A stretch of DNA of 64,000 nt from Symbiodinium natans (GCA_905221605.1 CAJNDS010002501.1:1016001-1080000); one strand, 5' to 3'; counted from the stretch's first letter, positions 9,361-18,570 are shown. Made by a program: numbers and translations. Notes: generated from the sequence alone by a model not told the origin.

Positions 9361-9850
9361 ACCTTGCCCAGTAAAAAGTAACCTGCCCAGTAAAACATGA
9401 CCTTGCCCAGTAAACAAATGACCTTGCCCACTAAAAAAAACTCACCTTGCCCAGTAGAAAAATGACCTTGCCCAGTAAACGAGTTACTGGGCAAGGTCAT
9501 TTTTTACTGGGCAAGGTCGTTTTTTGGACCGAACGACCTTGCCCAGTAAAAATGACCTTGCCCAGTACAAGAATGACCTTGCCCAGTGAAACAATCACCT
9601 TGCCAAGTAAAAAACCGACCTTGCCCAGTAGAGAATTACCTTGCCCAGTAAATTTATGACCTTGCCCAGTAAAAAAACACTTTGCCCAGTAAAACAAATT
9701 ACCTTGGCCAGTAAAAGAGGTACTGGGCAAGGTCACTTTTTTTTACTGGGCAAGGTCATTTTTCTGGGCAGGGTCACATTTTACTGGGTAAGGTCGTTTT
9801 TTGGACCGAACGACCTTTCCCAGTAAAAAAAGACCTTGCCCAGAAACTCC
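9361..9850. repeat. array of a 15-bp ACCTTGCCCAGTAAA unit in alternating orientation
   Basis: About 23 copies of ACCTTGCCCAGTAAA are spaced 17-24 bp apart. Six run forward, two are inverted, nine forward, four inverted and two forward. Each inverted block ends in the same linker, GGTCGTTTTTTGGACCGAAC (9515 and 9792), 277 bp apart, so a larger unit is itself duplicated. The spacers vary while the core is conserved. Opposed blocks could form long hairpins. No coding role is seen. Confidence 0.95.
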
Positions 9851-10020
9851 ATTAACATTTTTAATATATATGAACGAGAGGTTTAGGGTTTAGGGTTTAG
9901 GGTTTCACCCTCGCACCTTCGGAGCCTTTTAGGGTTTAGGGTTTGGGGTTAAGGGTTGAGGGTTTAGGGTTTAGGGTCTCTTGACGCTTGACATGTTCCT
10001 AGACTTTGCTTGAAGATCTA

Positions 10021-10110
10021 GGTACGCCCTTGGGATATCTCCCTTATTGGGCTTAAGAGGATCATACTCAGGAATATGTTTTCAGAGGGTTTTAAAGGCC
10101 CTCCTAGAGA
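10021..10110. repeat. dispersed repeat, copy 1 (second copy near 55691)
   Basis: It shares with 55691-55800 an ordered set of blocks: CCCTTGGG, TCCCTTAT, AAGAGGATCA, TCAGGA and a CCTCCTAG-type end. The copies are diverged. It could be an old short element. Confidence 0.5.
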
Positions 10111-10421
10111 TAGGTCTGACTCTCTTCATGGCTGAGGGTTCAACCTCTGGTTCATAACGTCCTGGATTTTTGCATTTGTGTTTTAAGTTTAGGGCACGGG
10201 CTTGGTGATGGAGCCCAAGCTGTTCAAACTCTGGGATTCCAGTATGATTGCTGTTTAAAAGCCAAAGGTCTTTAGGGCCTCACCTCACCTAAGTCTCCAC
10301 AAGGCCCATACTAGGCCCCTTGGATATCCTATACTTCCCAAAGAAGCCTAAACTCTCTAAACTCCCGAAACTCCCTAAGCCTTGCACCCCTGAAAGCACG
10401 TTGGCTTGACAGCCCGCTCAG

Positions 10422-10519
10422 GAGGGACAGGACTGGATCTCACTGGAGGATTCTCTGTTCAACATTGACCTGCTGGGCAGTCTAGGCGGCTTCCACGAGC
10501 CAAGCATGCAACTTCGCAG
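10422..10519 (+). CDS. internal exon, unknown protein
   Basis: A GCTCAG acceptor precedes EGQDWISLEDSLFNIDLLGS and LGGFHEPSMQLR. The exon ends CGC AG before GTTCTG, leaving phase 2. Composition and both splice signals make this one of the clearer isolated exons. No family is recognised. Confidence 0.65.
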
Positions 10520-10637
10520 GTTCTGACATCCCATAAACGTCATGATATCATGGTCGTTTTTGAGGTTCCGACTCAGCCGCACAACCTAGACCATTCCCGA
10601 AGCCCCATAAGTGGCTAGCTTTTTGGGAATCTACAAG

Positions 10638-10768
10638 CCCGTGCTTGGAAATCCTAGCACTGTCTCGCCTGAGAAGGCCAATCTGCTGTGGACCGGGTCA
10701 AGCAGCAGCCCAAACATGACGATGCGGAGTGCCACTCAGCTGATACGGTCACTCATTGTTCGATTCGG
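10638..10768 (+). CDS. internal exon, unknown protein
   Basis: After TCTACAAG the frame reads PVLGNPSTVSPEKANLLWTG, SSSSPNMTMRSATQLIRSL and IVRF, ending before GTGGGT. The phase does not match the exon at 10422 directly, so either another exon lies between or a different frame is used. Confidence 0.5.
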
Positions 10769-10784
10769 GTGGGTTATTCGAGGC

Positions 10785-11125
10785 TTTGAATATCAGACGA
10801 TTATGAGTCGTGCATTAGTCTACTTGGGTATGATGAGAGTGCCATACCAATATACTTTTGCTGCCATAAGTATTTCTTACATGGTTCTACTTATTATGTC
10901 TATAAGAACAGAATTTCTCAGAATGTATTAAATTTGGAATCATAACATGCATTTTGAAGAGAACACCGAACCATTGAAGTAATGAAACAATAACATGATA
11001 TTTCCAGAATATCATATACAATAAAATATTCATATATCAATATAATACAATAGTAAAATGATACAATTTTTGCCGCAGAATCTAGCAGTGTATTCTTGCA
11101 GCCTTTCCTCTGAAGCTCACTCAAT
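10785..11125. other. AT-rich stretch without a convincing gene
   Basis: Base composition changes abruptly to AT-rich, unlike the flanks. Open frames on both strands are full of Ile, Tyr and Leu and look like composition artefacts. There are several imperfect AATAT and ATACAAT motifs. It may be an intron or a decayed insertion. Confidence 0.4.
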
Positions 11126-11406
11126 AGTTAAAGGTTGTTGAACAGGTCTAGAGTCCAGAGACGGGGCGGCAGGCAAGGAAAGACACGATACACGGTCGCG
11201 CCATGAGCGGCTAAGGCGATTCTATATAGCAACGATTGTCATGCACTAGCTTGAAGCTTGAAGCTACAGATTCTCTGAGATTCAAGCACTGAACCCTTCG
11301 AGGTCTGTTGTCCTTCATGTGTACGGGCGGAAGACGCCCGGCCGCAGTTCTTTGGAGATGGGTTTGCAGCCTCATCGTGTAGTCCTCCAATCATTACACC
11401 TCTGTA

Positions 11407-11942
11407 ATGTCAGTTCGGTCATTTTGGGGGTGCTCGCAATTACAAGGCCGCTTTGTGCCAGGTACCCAAAGGAGCCCTAATTTCGCGAACCTACCAGATG
11501 GACCAAACCCTGGATTCGGCTGGTTGCTGCTTCGTACCCAGCGTCACAGGAGAGGCGTAGAGGGCACAGCTCACTTCATGTCCCCGAACTTGAACATAGA
11601 AGATGATCCTCAACCACTGCTGCTAGAAAGTTCGCAGAGCAGCACCGAGCTGCCAGCCTCCGAACTGGGAGTGGACCAAGTGAGTATATGCAACAGGGTA
11701 TGTATTACTGTTTCTGGTGAGTGTAGATGAGGTTCCCTCCTTAATATTGGTGAGTGTATATCTTGGGTGTCTTTTTGGGTGGATACAAGGAATCTTAGCC
11801 CTTACGTCATCTGAACCTTATTCGCATAGGTTCTCAGACGTCTCTGCAAGCAGGCCAGCGGCTGAAGATTGCCAGAGTGACCCACCGCATGATGCTGCAC
11901 GAGTTCCGCTGCTCGGCTGCCAGGACCTGCCACACTCTTTGA
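11407..11942 (+). CDS. two-exon gene model, unknown protein
   Basis: Exon 1 is open from 11407 (ATG) or from an acceptor TACAAG near 11446. It reads GTQRSPNFANLPDGPNPGFG, LLLRTQRHRRGVEGTAHFM and SPNLNIEDDPQPLLLESSQS, ending CAA at 11679 before a canonical GTGAGT. Exon 2 starts at 11838 after TTCTCAG, phase 0, with TSLQAGQRLKIARVTHRMML then HEFRCSAARTCHTL and TGA at 11940-11942. Phases agree. The exon 2 peptide is basic and Cys-containing. I do not recognise the family. Confidence 0.65.
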
Positions 11943-12054
11943 AACACTAATGGTATTCCCTTAGGGTCCCTTTAGAATTATACCATAGTATCCCCCAAAA
12001 CCCTATTTTAATTACTCAGGCATTTTTTTTCGGTGTTGGGGGGGGGGGGCGCAT

Positions 12055-12142
12055 TTTGTTCTTGAGCTGCAAGCCTCAAGCAGCCATTTGGAATCAATGC
12101 TCTTGAAAGGGCAGATGTCAGGTCACCGAGGTGGCGAGGCGT
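12055..12142 (-). CDS. exon-like island, unknown protein
   Basis: The minus frame after CACAAG reads TPRHLGDLTSALSRALIPNG and CLRLAAQEQN. It lies just beyond the poly-G block and may belong with the minus island at 12483-12586. Confidence 0.45.
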
Positions 12143-12158
12143 CTTGTGCTCTTTTTTT

Positions 12159-12233
12159 GGGGGGTGGGGGGGGGGGGGGGGGGGGGGGGGGGGTGGGGGG
12201 GCGGGGGGGGGGGGGTCGGTGGGTGGTTGGGGT

Positions 12234-12268
<35 letters not shown>

Positions 12269-12371
12269 GGTGGGGGGGGGGGGGGGGGTGGGTGGGGGGT
12301 GGGGGGGGGGGGGGGGGGGGGGGGTTGGGGGTGGGTGCGGGTGGGGCGTTGTTTGGGGGTTTTGGGGGTTG
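12159..12371 (+). repeat. large G-rich tract with long poly-G runs
   Basis: About 200 bp on the plus strand are almost entirely G with occasional T, C and A interruptions. Apparent Gly- or Pro-rich ORFs across it are artefacts. It is a strong G-quadruplex candidate, and run lengths may be unreliable in the assembly. Confidence 0.9.
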
Positions 12372-12482
12372 TAGGGGTTTCTAGCATTCGGATTTAAAGG
12401 GCCTAGGGGCTTCTTCTCGCCCCCAAGCCTGGGATTCCCTAAGCCCTTACATAAAACAGTGAAATCCCTTAAAGCACTAAGC

Positions 12483-12586
12483 CCTTTCAAGGTTAGATGA
12501 GGTGATAAAGAGGACCTTTGCGCAGATTGGGCAGTCAGGCAATGCTTGGTATATTCTCTCTCGTGGGCCCTTCCGTACATGCTTGA
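12483..12586 (-). CDS. exon-like island with a CPIC motif
   Basis: A GATCCAG acceptor on the minus strand precedes GPRERIYQALPDCPICAKVL and FITSSNLER. The DCPIC pair could start a small zinc-binding fold, but no second Cys or His pair lies in the exon. Confidence 0.5.
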
Positions 12587-12719
12587 CTGGATCGCAACAA
12601 GTATGTCAGTATGTATGATTGTTCAATCTGCTTATTCATGGATAGAGGTAGATCGATGTTCAGCAAAGAGGTGAGTGTTCTCGGGCTGCTTGGGTTTCTG
12701 AAGCCCCGAAGCTGCCCAG

Positions 12720-12822
12720 GCTTCTACGCAGAGGTCTGTGGCCTCAAGGAGCCGCCACCCCCCAAAGATTGCAAGCGCACATCGCGAATCAGCCTCTGCC
12801 TTGATCTGTTCCGAAATTCGGG
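12720..12822 (+). CDS. exon-like island, unknown protein
   Basis: A TGCCCAG acceptor is followed by FYAEVCGLKEPPPPKDCKRT and SRISLCLDLFRNS, ending before GTGCCT. A downstream plus segment at 12890-12975 reads VFGKRHLLGLSTAFSRSNLT and may be the next exon. Confidence 0.5.
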
Positions 12823-13006
12823 GTGCCTTATTGGGGGGTCCTTATTATAAGCGAATCCGACTATTTGGGAGTCTATTTTGGGGGTCCCCTGTTTTCGGAA
12901 AACGCCATCTGCTGGGCCTGTCGACGGCTTTCTCAAGATCCAATCTCACTCAGCTCGAGAGCCGAGCCGAGCACCCTAACCCCTAAAACCTTCTCAAACC
13001 CTATAG

Positions 13007-13141
13007 GTTTAGGGTTTAGGGTTTAGGGTTTAGGGTTTAGGGTTTAGGGTTTAGGGTTTAGGGTTTAGGGTTTAGGGTTTAGGGTTTAGGGTTTAGGGTT
13101 TATTAGGGTTTAGGGTTTAGGGTTTAGGGTTTAGGGTTTAG
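13007..13141. repeat. TTTAGGG telomere-like array
   Basis: About nineteen near-perfect plus-sense TTTAGGG units, with one TTTATTAGGG slip near 13101. Confidence 0.95.
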
Positions 13142-13275
13142 TATACTACCCTAAACCCCCTGAAGCCCCTAAACCCCCCCCCCCCCCCCGCCCCCAAGCC
13201 CCAAACCCCCTCAACACCAAACCCCAAACCCTAAACCCATCCCAACCCCCCAACAAGCCTACAGCACCTGGTCAC

Positions 13276-13353
13276 CTCTGCAGGGTGGGCCGCCGAGGGT
13301 CCTCCAGAACCTGCGCCTCGGTTTTTTTGTTCACCTTCTCTGGGCAAGATCTC
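13276..13353 (-). CDS. internal exon, unknown protein
   Basis: The minus frame EILPREGEQKNRGAGSGGPS then AAHPAE ends CAGAG before GTGACC. An acceptor-like CGAAG precedes it. It looks like a low-complexity linker exon. Confidence 0.45.
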
Positions 13354-13369
13354 TTCGTTTTTGAGGGGA

Positions 13370-13625
13370 TGTGGGGTTTAGGATTTAGGGTTTTTGGGGT
13401 CTTTAGGGTTTTTAGGGTTGTTAAGGTTGTTAGGGTAGTTAGGGAAATAGGGTTTTTGAGTTTGGATGAGTGTGTTGGGGTGTAAGGTCTAGGGTTTAGG
13501 AGTTAAGGTTCAGGGCTTAGGGTCTAGGGTTGAGGTTTGGGGTTTAGGGTTCAGGGTTTATAGGGTTTGGGGCAGTTTTTGCAGTTTTTGCAACATTTAG
13601 GGTGGCGGGGGGGGGGGGGGGGGGG
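13370..13625. repeat. degenerate telomere-like spacer with poly-G
   Basis: TTTAGGG variants with extra T and A (GGGTTTTTAGGG, GTTGTTAGGG) run into a 20-G run at 13607-13625. No coding sequence is seen. Confidence 0.75.
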
Positions 13626-13691
13626 TGCGGAGGGGCGTTTGGTTCTTGGGCACGTCTGGTGCTCGCAGCATGTCAACCCTAAGTACCTGTA

Positions 13692-13800
13692 TAGGTTTAG
13701 GGTTTAGGGTTTAGGGTTTAGGGTTTAGGGTTTAGGGTTTAGGGTTTTCGGGCTTAGAGCTTAGGGTTTAGGGTTTAGGGTTCAGGGTTTAGAGCCAAGG
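13692..13800. repeat. TTTAGGG telomere-like array
   Basis: Eight canonical units followed by drifting variants. Confidence 0.9.
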
Positions 13801-13829
13801 GTTTAGGGTGTAGGGTTTAGGGCGCGCAG

Positions 13830-13939
13830 AACAGCGACGCTTGAAGCAAGGCGCTGCTTCTGGCCAGCAGCTGTGGTCGGTCAGCAACCTGACAGACAGT
13901 GTTATGGGATACACGCTAATTAAAACAGCCCTTGAGGGG
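13830..13939 (+). CDS. exon-like island, unknown protein
   Basis: After GCGCAG the frame reads RLKQGAASGQQLWSVSNLTD, then SVMGYTLIKTALE, ending before GTGCGG. It sits directly against the pure poly-G tract. Confidence 0.5.
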
Positions 13940-13954
13940 GTGCGGGTTGCTGTA

Positions 13955-14039
<85 letters not shown>
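13955..14039 (+). repeat. 85-bp uninterrupted poly-G homopolymer
   Basis: The plus strand is G without interruption from 13955 to 14039. It is the longest homopolymer in the window. Length may be approximate because such runs are hard to sequence. Confidence 0.93.
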
Positions 14040-14040
<1 letters not shown>

Positions 14041-14307
14041 ATGCAATTTGGCTTCATAGGGACAATTTGGCTTCATAACTGTTTGGGGTTTTGTTGGGGT
14101 TTTAGGGGCTTTCGGTTGAGGGCTTTAAGGGCTGCGGGTTTAGGCCTTACAGCTTAGGCCAGACAAGTTCCGATCCTGCCAGGGTTTCGTGTTTTAGGCT
14201 TGCCCTCTTGCTGTTAACAGACTCAGACATTTTGGGCAGACGAAACCCCAAACCCTAAACCACAGCCCTGTGCCCCAAACCTTAAACCCCGAACCCCAAA
14301 CCCCTAA

Positions 14308-14417
14308 AGCCACCAGCCCCAGGTTAAGTCTTGCCCTGGGCCTGGGCGGCTGCGCTGTGGTGGCCACGACCGCAGAACCCTCGGAACTCCGCAGCCTGGC
14401 GCCCTCTCGGCACAAGG
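14308..14417 (+). CDS. exon-like island, unknown protein
   Basis: One frame reads LALGLGGCAVVATTAEPSEL and RSLAPSRHK; another starting after CCCCAG reads VKSCPGPGRLRCGGHDRRTL. Coding is likely but the frame is not settled. Confidence 0.35.
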
Positions 14418-14419
14418 GG

Positions 14420-14990
14420 TCTTTGGGGTTAGGGTTTGGGGTGCAGGTGTCTTTGGGGTTTAGGTTTAAGGTTTACGGGTTTGCGGTTTGGTGTGGGCTT
14501 GGGTTTTTTGTTTGGGGGCGGGGGGGGGGGGGGGGGGGGGGTGGGTTAGGGTATGCTTAGGGCCTTAGGGCTTTAGGATATTCAGGATGGAGATTGAGAG
14601 GTTCTTTGGGGCTTTAAACGTTTTACGGTGCATTTGGGGATAGGGCCTGCAGGCGTCTAGGGTATCAAGGGGTGTGAAGAGTTGCTAGGGCTGTAGGACT
14701 GAAGCATTTGACCTTGAGGTATTTGGGCACAAGAGTCTTGAGAGCTTCAAGGCATTTATGATGCTTATGGTCTTTTGAGGCATTTGGGTTTTCAGGGTCT
14801 GTAAGGATTTCGGGCTTGAGGCTAACGGTGAAGGCATTTGAGACTTGTAGGACATGTCCGGCCTCATTAGGGTTGTGGATGTTCAGAGCTTCAAGTTCGG
14901 GTCTTTAGGGACAGGGCTTTCAGGGCTTTTGGGTTTTGTCGGAAGCACAGGACTTTGGCTTAGGGACATGGGGCTTTGAAGCTTTCGGGC
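14420..14990. other. 570-bp spacer of degenerate telomere-like and G-rich sequence
   Basis: It contains GGGTTTAGG variants, a 20-G run near 14519-14541, and T- and G-rich text with phrases like GGCATTTG and TTTCAGGG. I see no supported exon. It reads like an old, mutated telomere-like array. Confidence 0.5.
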
Positions 14991-15319
14991 GCTTGTTTGG
15001 GTCCACGGTATCGCTGGTGCCATGGAAGGCCCCGCCGTTCAAGGCTGTTTACTGACCAATCTGAAACGCAAAAGAAGCGTGTCTGTGCCCAAAGCCTCCC
15101 TAAACCCTAAACTCTAAACCCTCGTCTGTAAACACGTGAGTCCCACAGGCCACATGTACTAAATGTTGAATATACGCCAAATCCTTCTTGTAGGAACCCC
15201 CAAAAAAGGTACCCCGGCACCCCTATTTTCATACATGTAAACCCTAAACCCTAAACCCTAAACCCTGAACCCTGAACCCTGGTCTTTAAACAAATTGTAA
15301 GTCCATACGGAATGTAAAG

Positions 15320-15412
15320 GTGCAGTCGGAGCAGATTGATGTCGTGGGCTTGGTGCCGGATCAGCTCAGGCTGTTGGCCGAGGACTCCTTCACCTGGGGC
15401 CTGGGGGTGTAG
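15320..15412 (+). CDS. terminal exon, unknown protein
   Basis: A GTAAAG acceptor-like site is followed by VQSEQIDVVGLVPDQLRLLA then EDSFTWGLGV and TAG at 15410-15412, 31 codons. The acidic amphipathic reading is convincing. No family is recognised. Confidence 0.6.
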   Translation: MQSEQIDVVGLVPDQLRLLAEDSFTWGLGV

Positions 15413-15534
15413 AGGGTTTAGGGTTTAGGCGTTTGGGACGGAACCCTAAATCCTCAACCCTAACCCTCAACCCTAAACCCTCAACCCTAAACCCTAAGCC
15501 CTCTTAAGTCGCCACACCTCAAAAATTAAGCAAG

Positions 15535-15600
15535 CAGTCTTTTGTCGCCTGGTCCAGAGGATCCGAAGACACAGTCTCTTGGCTCAGAAGTCTGTCCCCT
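15535..15600 (+). CDS. internal exon, unknown protein
   Basis: After AGCAAG the frame reads QSFVAWSRGSEDTVSWLRSL and SP, ending in phase 0 before GTGTTAGGG. The 5' splice site overlaps the start of a telomere-like repeat. Confidence 0.5.
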
Positions 15601-15747
15601 GTGTTAGGGTTTAGGGTTTAGGATTTAGGGTTTAGGGTTTAGGGTTAGGGTCTGGGGTTCTAGCCTTCAGGGTTTAGGCTTCTGCCGCTCTGCGTTTGCT
15701 TCCTCCAACAAGCTCTGACCCGGCAAGTTTGCTTCCTGCCTCTACAG

Positions 15748-15863
15748 AGGTGTCTTTGTTCCTTCTCAAATCGGCCAGTAACTCTGAAGGCCAACGCTGG
15801 AACTGGAGATCCCTACCCGTGGTCCAGAATCCCAGGCTACAAGTTCATTGTCTTGGCTCCTAA
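15748..15863 (+). CDS. terminal exon, unknown protein
   Basis: A CTCTACAG acceptor precedes VSLFLLKSASNSEGQRWNWR, then SLPVVQNPRLQVHCLGS and TAA at 15861-15863. Composition is convincing; no domain is recognised. Confidence 0.55.
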
Positions 15864-16043
15864 ACTTTAAACCCGGCGACAAAGCCCTAAACTCATGCGT
15901 CTTTCATCCGCTTCATTCGTTCACTCCTTCCAGGTCAGTTCTTAGCAATCATTTTGCCACAGTTATGTTCAGGCACTTTAAGTGTAAATGAGCGACTCCA
16001 ATCAACGAGCGCGCGGATGTAGTTATAGAGCGAACAAGTTCCA

Positions 16044-16277
16044 TTGTGCATTAAAGAAACATTTCTGTTGTGCGCACAAGACAACGTGCTATTCAAGCCA
16101 CGCAAGCTTCACATCTCTAGCTGGAACGGGCACCAACCCAGCCCTCAACAAAGGCGCTTCCTCACACCGCAATCCACAGCCCTAAGGGGGCATGGAATGC
16201 TGGTCATGGCTTTACTTGGGGTCGATCTAAGTTCTTTGCCCCCTGTGGCACCCGCGACCATGGGAGACGAAGATTGA
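16044..16277 (+). CDS. open coding island, unknown protein
   Basis: The frame includes AQDNVLFKPRKLHISSWNGH, QPSPQQRRFLTPQSTALRG, then HGMLVMALLGVDLSSLPP and VAPATMGDED, stopping at TGA. A second plus frame (15988-16185) overlaps its first half. Confidence 0.45.
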   Translation: MCIKETFLLCAQDNVLFKPRKLHISSWNGHQPSPQQRRFLTPQSTALRGHGMLVMALLGVDLSSLPPVAPATMGDED

Positions 16278-16335
16278 CAACAAAAACTGGAAAGGTCGCA
16301 CAAGCCCCATAGCCAGGAATCATAATCTTACCAAG

Positions 16336-16447
16336 GCTCCCTTCCTTGCGTCTCGTGATCACTTGGGCCGAGCGGCTGCCCCCTGCGCTGGCTGCTCAGC
16401 TCGACAAGGGGCTCGAATGCGACAGAGAGGAGCCTGGATGCTTTTAA
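16336..16447 (+). CDS. terminal exon, unknown protein
   Basis: ACCAAG acceptor, then LPSLRLVITWAERLPPALAA, QLDKGLECDREEPGCF and TAA at 16445-16447. Strongly protein-like with a helical acidic tail. Confidence 0.6.
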
Positions 16448-16584
16448 GCCACCAATACGATGCCCTAGTTAAATAAAGAAATTCGTGTAAGTATACTTCT
16501 ACACACAACAATATATGTTGGCTACCTGTGTGTGCAAATACATATACACGTGCTCATTTTGTTATTTAGTTGCTCATGCAGGTA

Positions 16585-16652
16585 CACACATGTATATATT
16601 TATATATACATCTACATATATACACATATACATATATATATATATGTGTGTG
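16585..16652. repeat. TA/TACA-rich microsatellite
   Basis: Alternating TATATACA and CATATATA text, with no coding signal. Confidence 0.8.
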
Positions 16653-16998
16653 TTTCTTGTACATTCAGAACTCTAGACTGCCCAACATCTCGCCCCTTGT
16701 CTTATGATAAGGGGTGAAGACTGCCCTCACAGACCCTTTCCTCCGGCGTAGTTCACAGCTTGTGGCCTCAGGTTCAGACACTGAGGGTCCATATACTTCA
16801 TTAGTACGTACTTGGGCCCAGAGTCTCTATGGGAGGTTCTTTAAGGCCCCTTTAGGGATAGGCTTAGGGTTTAGGGCTCAGAGGCAGGAGGTTTGGGGTT
16901 CAATGTTGGACCCGCATTAGTCGGCCTCCCCCGACTTGAAAACCGACGCCTTGGCCTGGCTTCATTTCCAAGACCCTGAAAGCTCTGAATCCTAACAG

Positions 16999-17087
16999 GC
17001 ACGAAATCAAGAAATCCCTTCAAAAAATCCGGCAACGGTGGTGGTTTGGGAGCCAGCCTGACCTCCTACACTGAGGACCCGCTTTAA
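16999..17087 (+). CDS. possible terminal exon, two candidate frames
   Basis: After CTAACAG one frame reads TKSRNPFKKSGNGGGLGASL then TSYTEDPL and TAA. Another reads RNQEIPSKNPATVVVWEPA and TGA. Either could be a gene end. Confidence 0.4.
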
Positions 17088-17322
17088 TTCCCGAGCCCCG
17101 GGGCCTCCAAATTTCAATGCCTCGGCCTCTTAACTTAAAGGCCGAAGCTTTCGAATCATATGGGTCTGGAATGCCGCCTTAGATTTCTAAGCCCTGGCCT
17201 CTTGGGTTGAAGGCGAAGCTCATGAAATCCTAAGGCCACAGGGCGCAACCTGAAGACCGATCAATGTCATAGCGAACCCCCAAGCCCTTCCGAATTGCTG
17301 TCGAAAAGCCAAAACACTACAG

Positions 17323-17412
17323 CCACTTGCAAAGGCTGACCGCTGGCGCGGGCATCCGGCGAAGCTGATCGAACTTCTGATTGCCACGGAGCCTGCTGAC
17401 TGCAATCTGAAG
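17323..17412 (+). CDS. internal exon, unknown multi-exon plus-strand gene
   Basis: A CACTACAG acceptor precedes PLAKADRWRGHPAKLIELLI then ATEPADCNLK. With the exons at 17479, 17649, 17731, 17829, 18023 and 18186 it probably belongs to one gene running to a stop at 18323. The amphipathic helix LIELLIATEP is typical of helical-repeat proteins. Confidence 0.6.
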
Positions 17413-17478
17413 CCTTCTAAGCCCCCAAGAGTCCAGTTGCGCCTTGATTCTCGGGTTTAGGGCCCATGTGGGTATCAG

Positions 17479-17596
17479 AATTCGGTCTGTGCCCAACATC
17501 GAAGCCCTGAATTCCAAAGGCTCAAAAAGACCGACAGCTTCAATCAGAAGCATGTCCAGCTACGTCAGAGAAGAAGACGCCAGAGAAGAAGCCCAG
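17479..17596 (+). CDS. internal exon, same candidate gene
   Basis: GGTATCAG acceptor, then IRSVPNIEALNSKGSKRPTA, SIRSMSSYVREEDAREEAQ, ending CAG before GTATTGG. Ser- and Arg-rich followed by an acidic coil. Both splice sites are canonical. Confidence 0.68.
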
Positions 17597-17648
17597 GTAT
17601 TGGCTGTCCTTCTATGGGCTTCCACTACAGCATCCCAAGGGTGAAGAG

Positions 17649-17710
17649 AGTGCCTCGAAAGCAGCAGACTTCAAAGCCAAGTCCTGCAACCATTCACTGG
17701 GTTTCCATGC
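17649..17710 (+). CDS. short internal exon, same candidate gene
   Basis: GAAGAG acceptor, SASKAADFKAKSCNHSLGFH, donor GTAAGG, which matches the general eukaryotic 5' consensus well. Confidence 0.6.
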
Positions 17711-17730
17711 GTAAGGCCCTCAATGACCAG

Positions 17731-17770
17731 TTCAGAATTTCCAAGAGCAACTGCACCCCAAAGTTGTTTG
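17731..17770 (+). CDS. 40-nt micro-exon, same candidate gene
   Basis: ATGACCAG acceptor, FRISKSNCTPKLF, and a donor supplied by GTTTAG, the first bases of a telomere-like unit. Confidence 0.5.
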
Positions 17771-17828
17771 GTTTAGAATTTAAGGATACTTAAGGTGCTA
17801 GGAGGCAGAGGGTACAGCCTTCTGCCAG

Positions 17829-17919
17829 GAACAGGAACGCCGCTCCTGCCAGCGGCTTCAGCCGTGAAGTTTGCGATTCTCGACGACTCGCTACAAGACT
17901 CCAATTCAGCCTCTTCAGG
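17829..17919 (+). CDS. internal exon, same candidate gene
   Basis: TCTGCCAG acceptor, then TGTPLLPAASAVKFAILDDS and LQDSNSASS, ending AGG before GTTTAGG. The intron that follows consists largely of CCCTAAA and TTTAGGG text. Confidence 0.6.
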
Positions 17920-18022
17920 GTTTAGGGCTTTGAGCCTTGAGGGGTTAACCCTAACCCTAAACCCTAAACCCTTGTAGGGATCTACATGTCTTCGAGCTAA
18001 GGGCCTGGTTGAGTCCTGTTGA

Positions 18023-18127
18023 GGGCTCGAAGCATTCCGCAAAGCCTCAAGTCGCCAGTCTTGTCGTGTTGGACCTTCTCGCTAGTCAGACCAAGCATTC
18101 GATCCAAGCAGGCCTGAAGCTGCGCTT
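18023..18127 (+). CDS. internal exon, same candidate gene
   Basis: The frame GSKHSAKPQVASLVVLDLLA continues as SQTKHSIQAGLKLR and reaches a possible GC donor (GCTTAG) or TTAGGG. The VASLVVLDLLASQ helix resembles armadillo or HEAT-type repeats, but one repeat is not enough to assign a family. Confidence 0.5.
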
Positions 18128-18185
18128 AGGGTTTAGGGTTTGGGGGTTTGGGGTTTAGGGTTTGGGGTTTAGGCTTTGCTGGAAG

Positions 18186-18323
18186 CCCTTGTTTGTGCGA
18201 CCTCTACAAGCAGAGCTTTACCAGTATCCATCTGCCAACAGCCTCATGGCTCATGCGGCAGTTGACACGCCGCTGGCTTTCGATCGCGCACGTTCTGTGA
18301 TGCCCCGGTCCTCATATGCGTGA
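18186..18323 (+). CDS. terminal exon, same candidate gene
   Basis: CTGGAAG acceptor, PLFVRPLQAELYQYPSANSL, MAHAAVDTPLAFDRARSVMP, RSSYA and TGA at 18321-18323. A clean stop after a convincing frame. Confidence 0.62.
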   Translation, partial: PLFVRPLQAELYQYPSANSLMAHAAVDTPLAFDRARSVMPRSSYA

Positions 18324-18344
18324 TGCATGCATACATTATGACAT

Positions 18345-18481
18345 TTGTTGAGATGTGGAACGCCCTGAGTCCTGAGCTCCAGGGAGGTGTCGGATGAGCT
18401 CCCAAAGGGCCTTGCCAAGTGGAAAGCACTGTAGGTGTCCAAGATCTTGGGTCTCATCTCGCCCCAAAAACGACCCAACAC
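18345..18481 (-). CDS. coding-like island, strand ambiguous
   Basis: The minus frame from 18481 reads MLGRFWGEMRPKILDTYSAF then HLARPFGSSSDTSLELRTQG. A plus frame (MSSQRALPSGKHCRCPRSWV) is open over the same bases. If minus, it would run into the plus-strand gene end at 18323, which argues for caution. Confidence 0.35.
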
Positions 18482-18570
18482 CTTAATTCTAAACCCTAAA
18501 CCCGAAACCCGAGACCCAAAAAACCTAAAACCCTAAACCCTAACCTCTAAACTGTCTAAGCCCTTCAAAG

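Noticed and set aside
9447..9736. 70-80 codon ORFs over the alternating 15-bp array
   Set aside because: They translate the repeat unit (TLPS, GQG) and switch with block orientation.
9361..9850. CRISPR array
   Set aside because: Units are 15 bp, spacing is 2-9 bp, orientation alternates and the context is eukaryotic.
12008..12580. 190-codon Pro-rich minus ORF and Gly-rich plus ORFs
   Set aside because: They are translations of the poly-G tract and carry no information beyond it; only the flanking islands read like protein.
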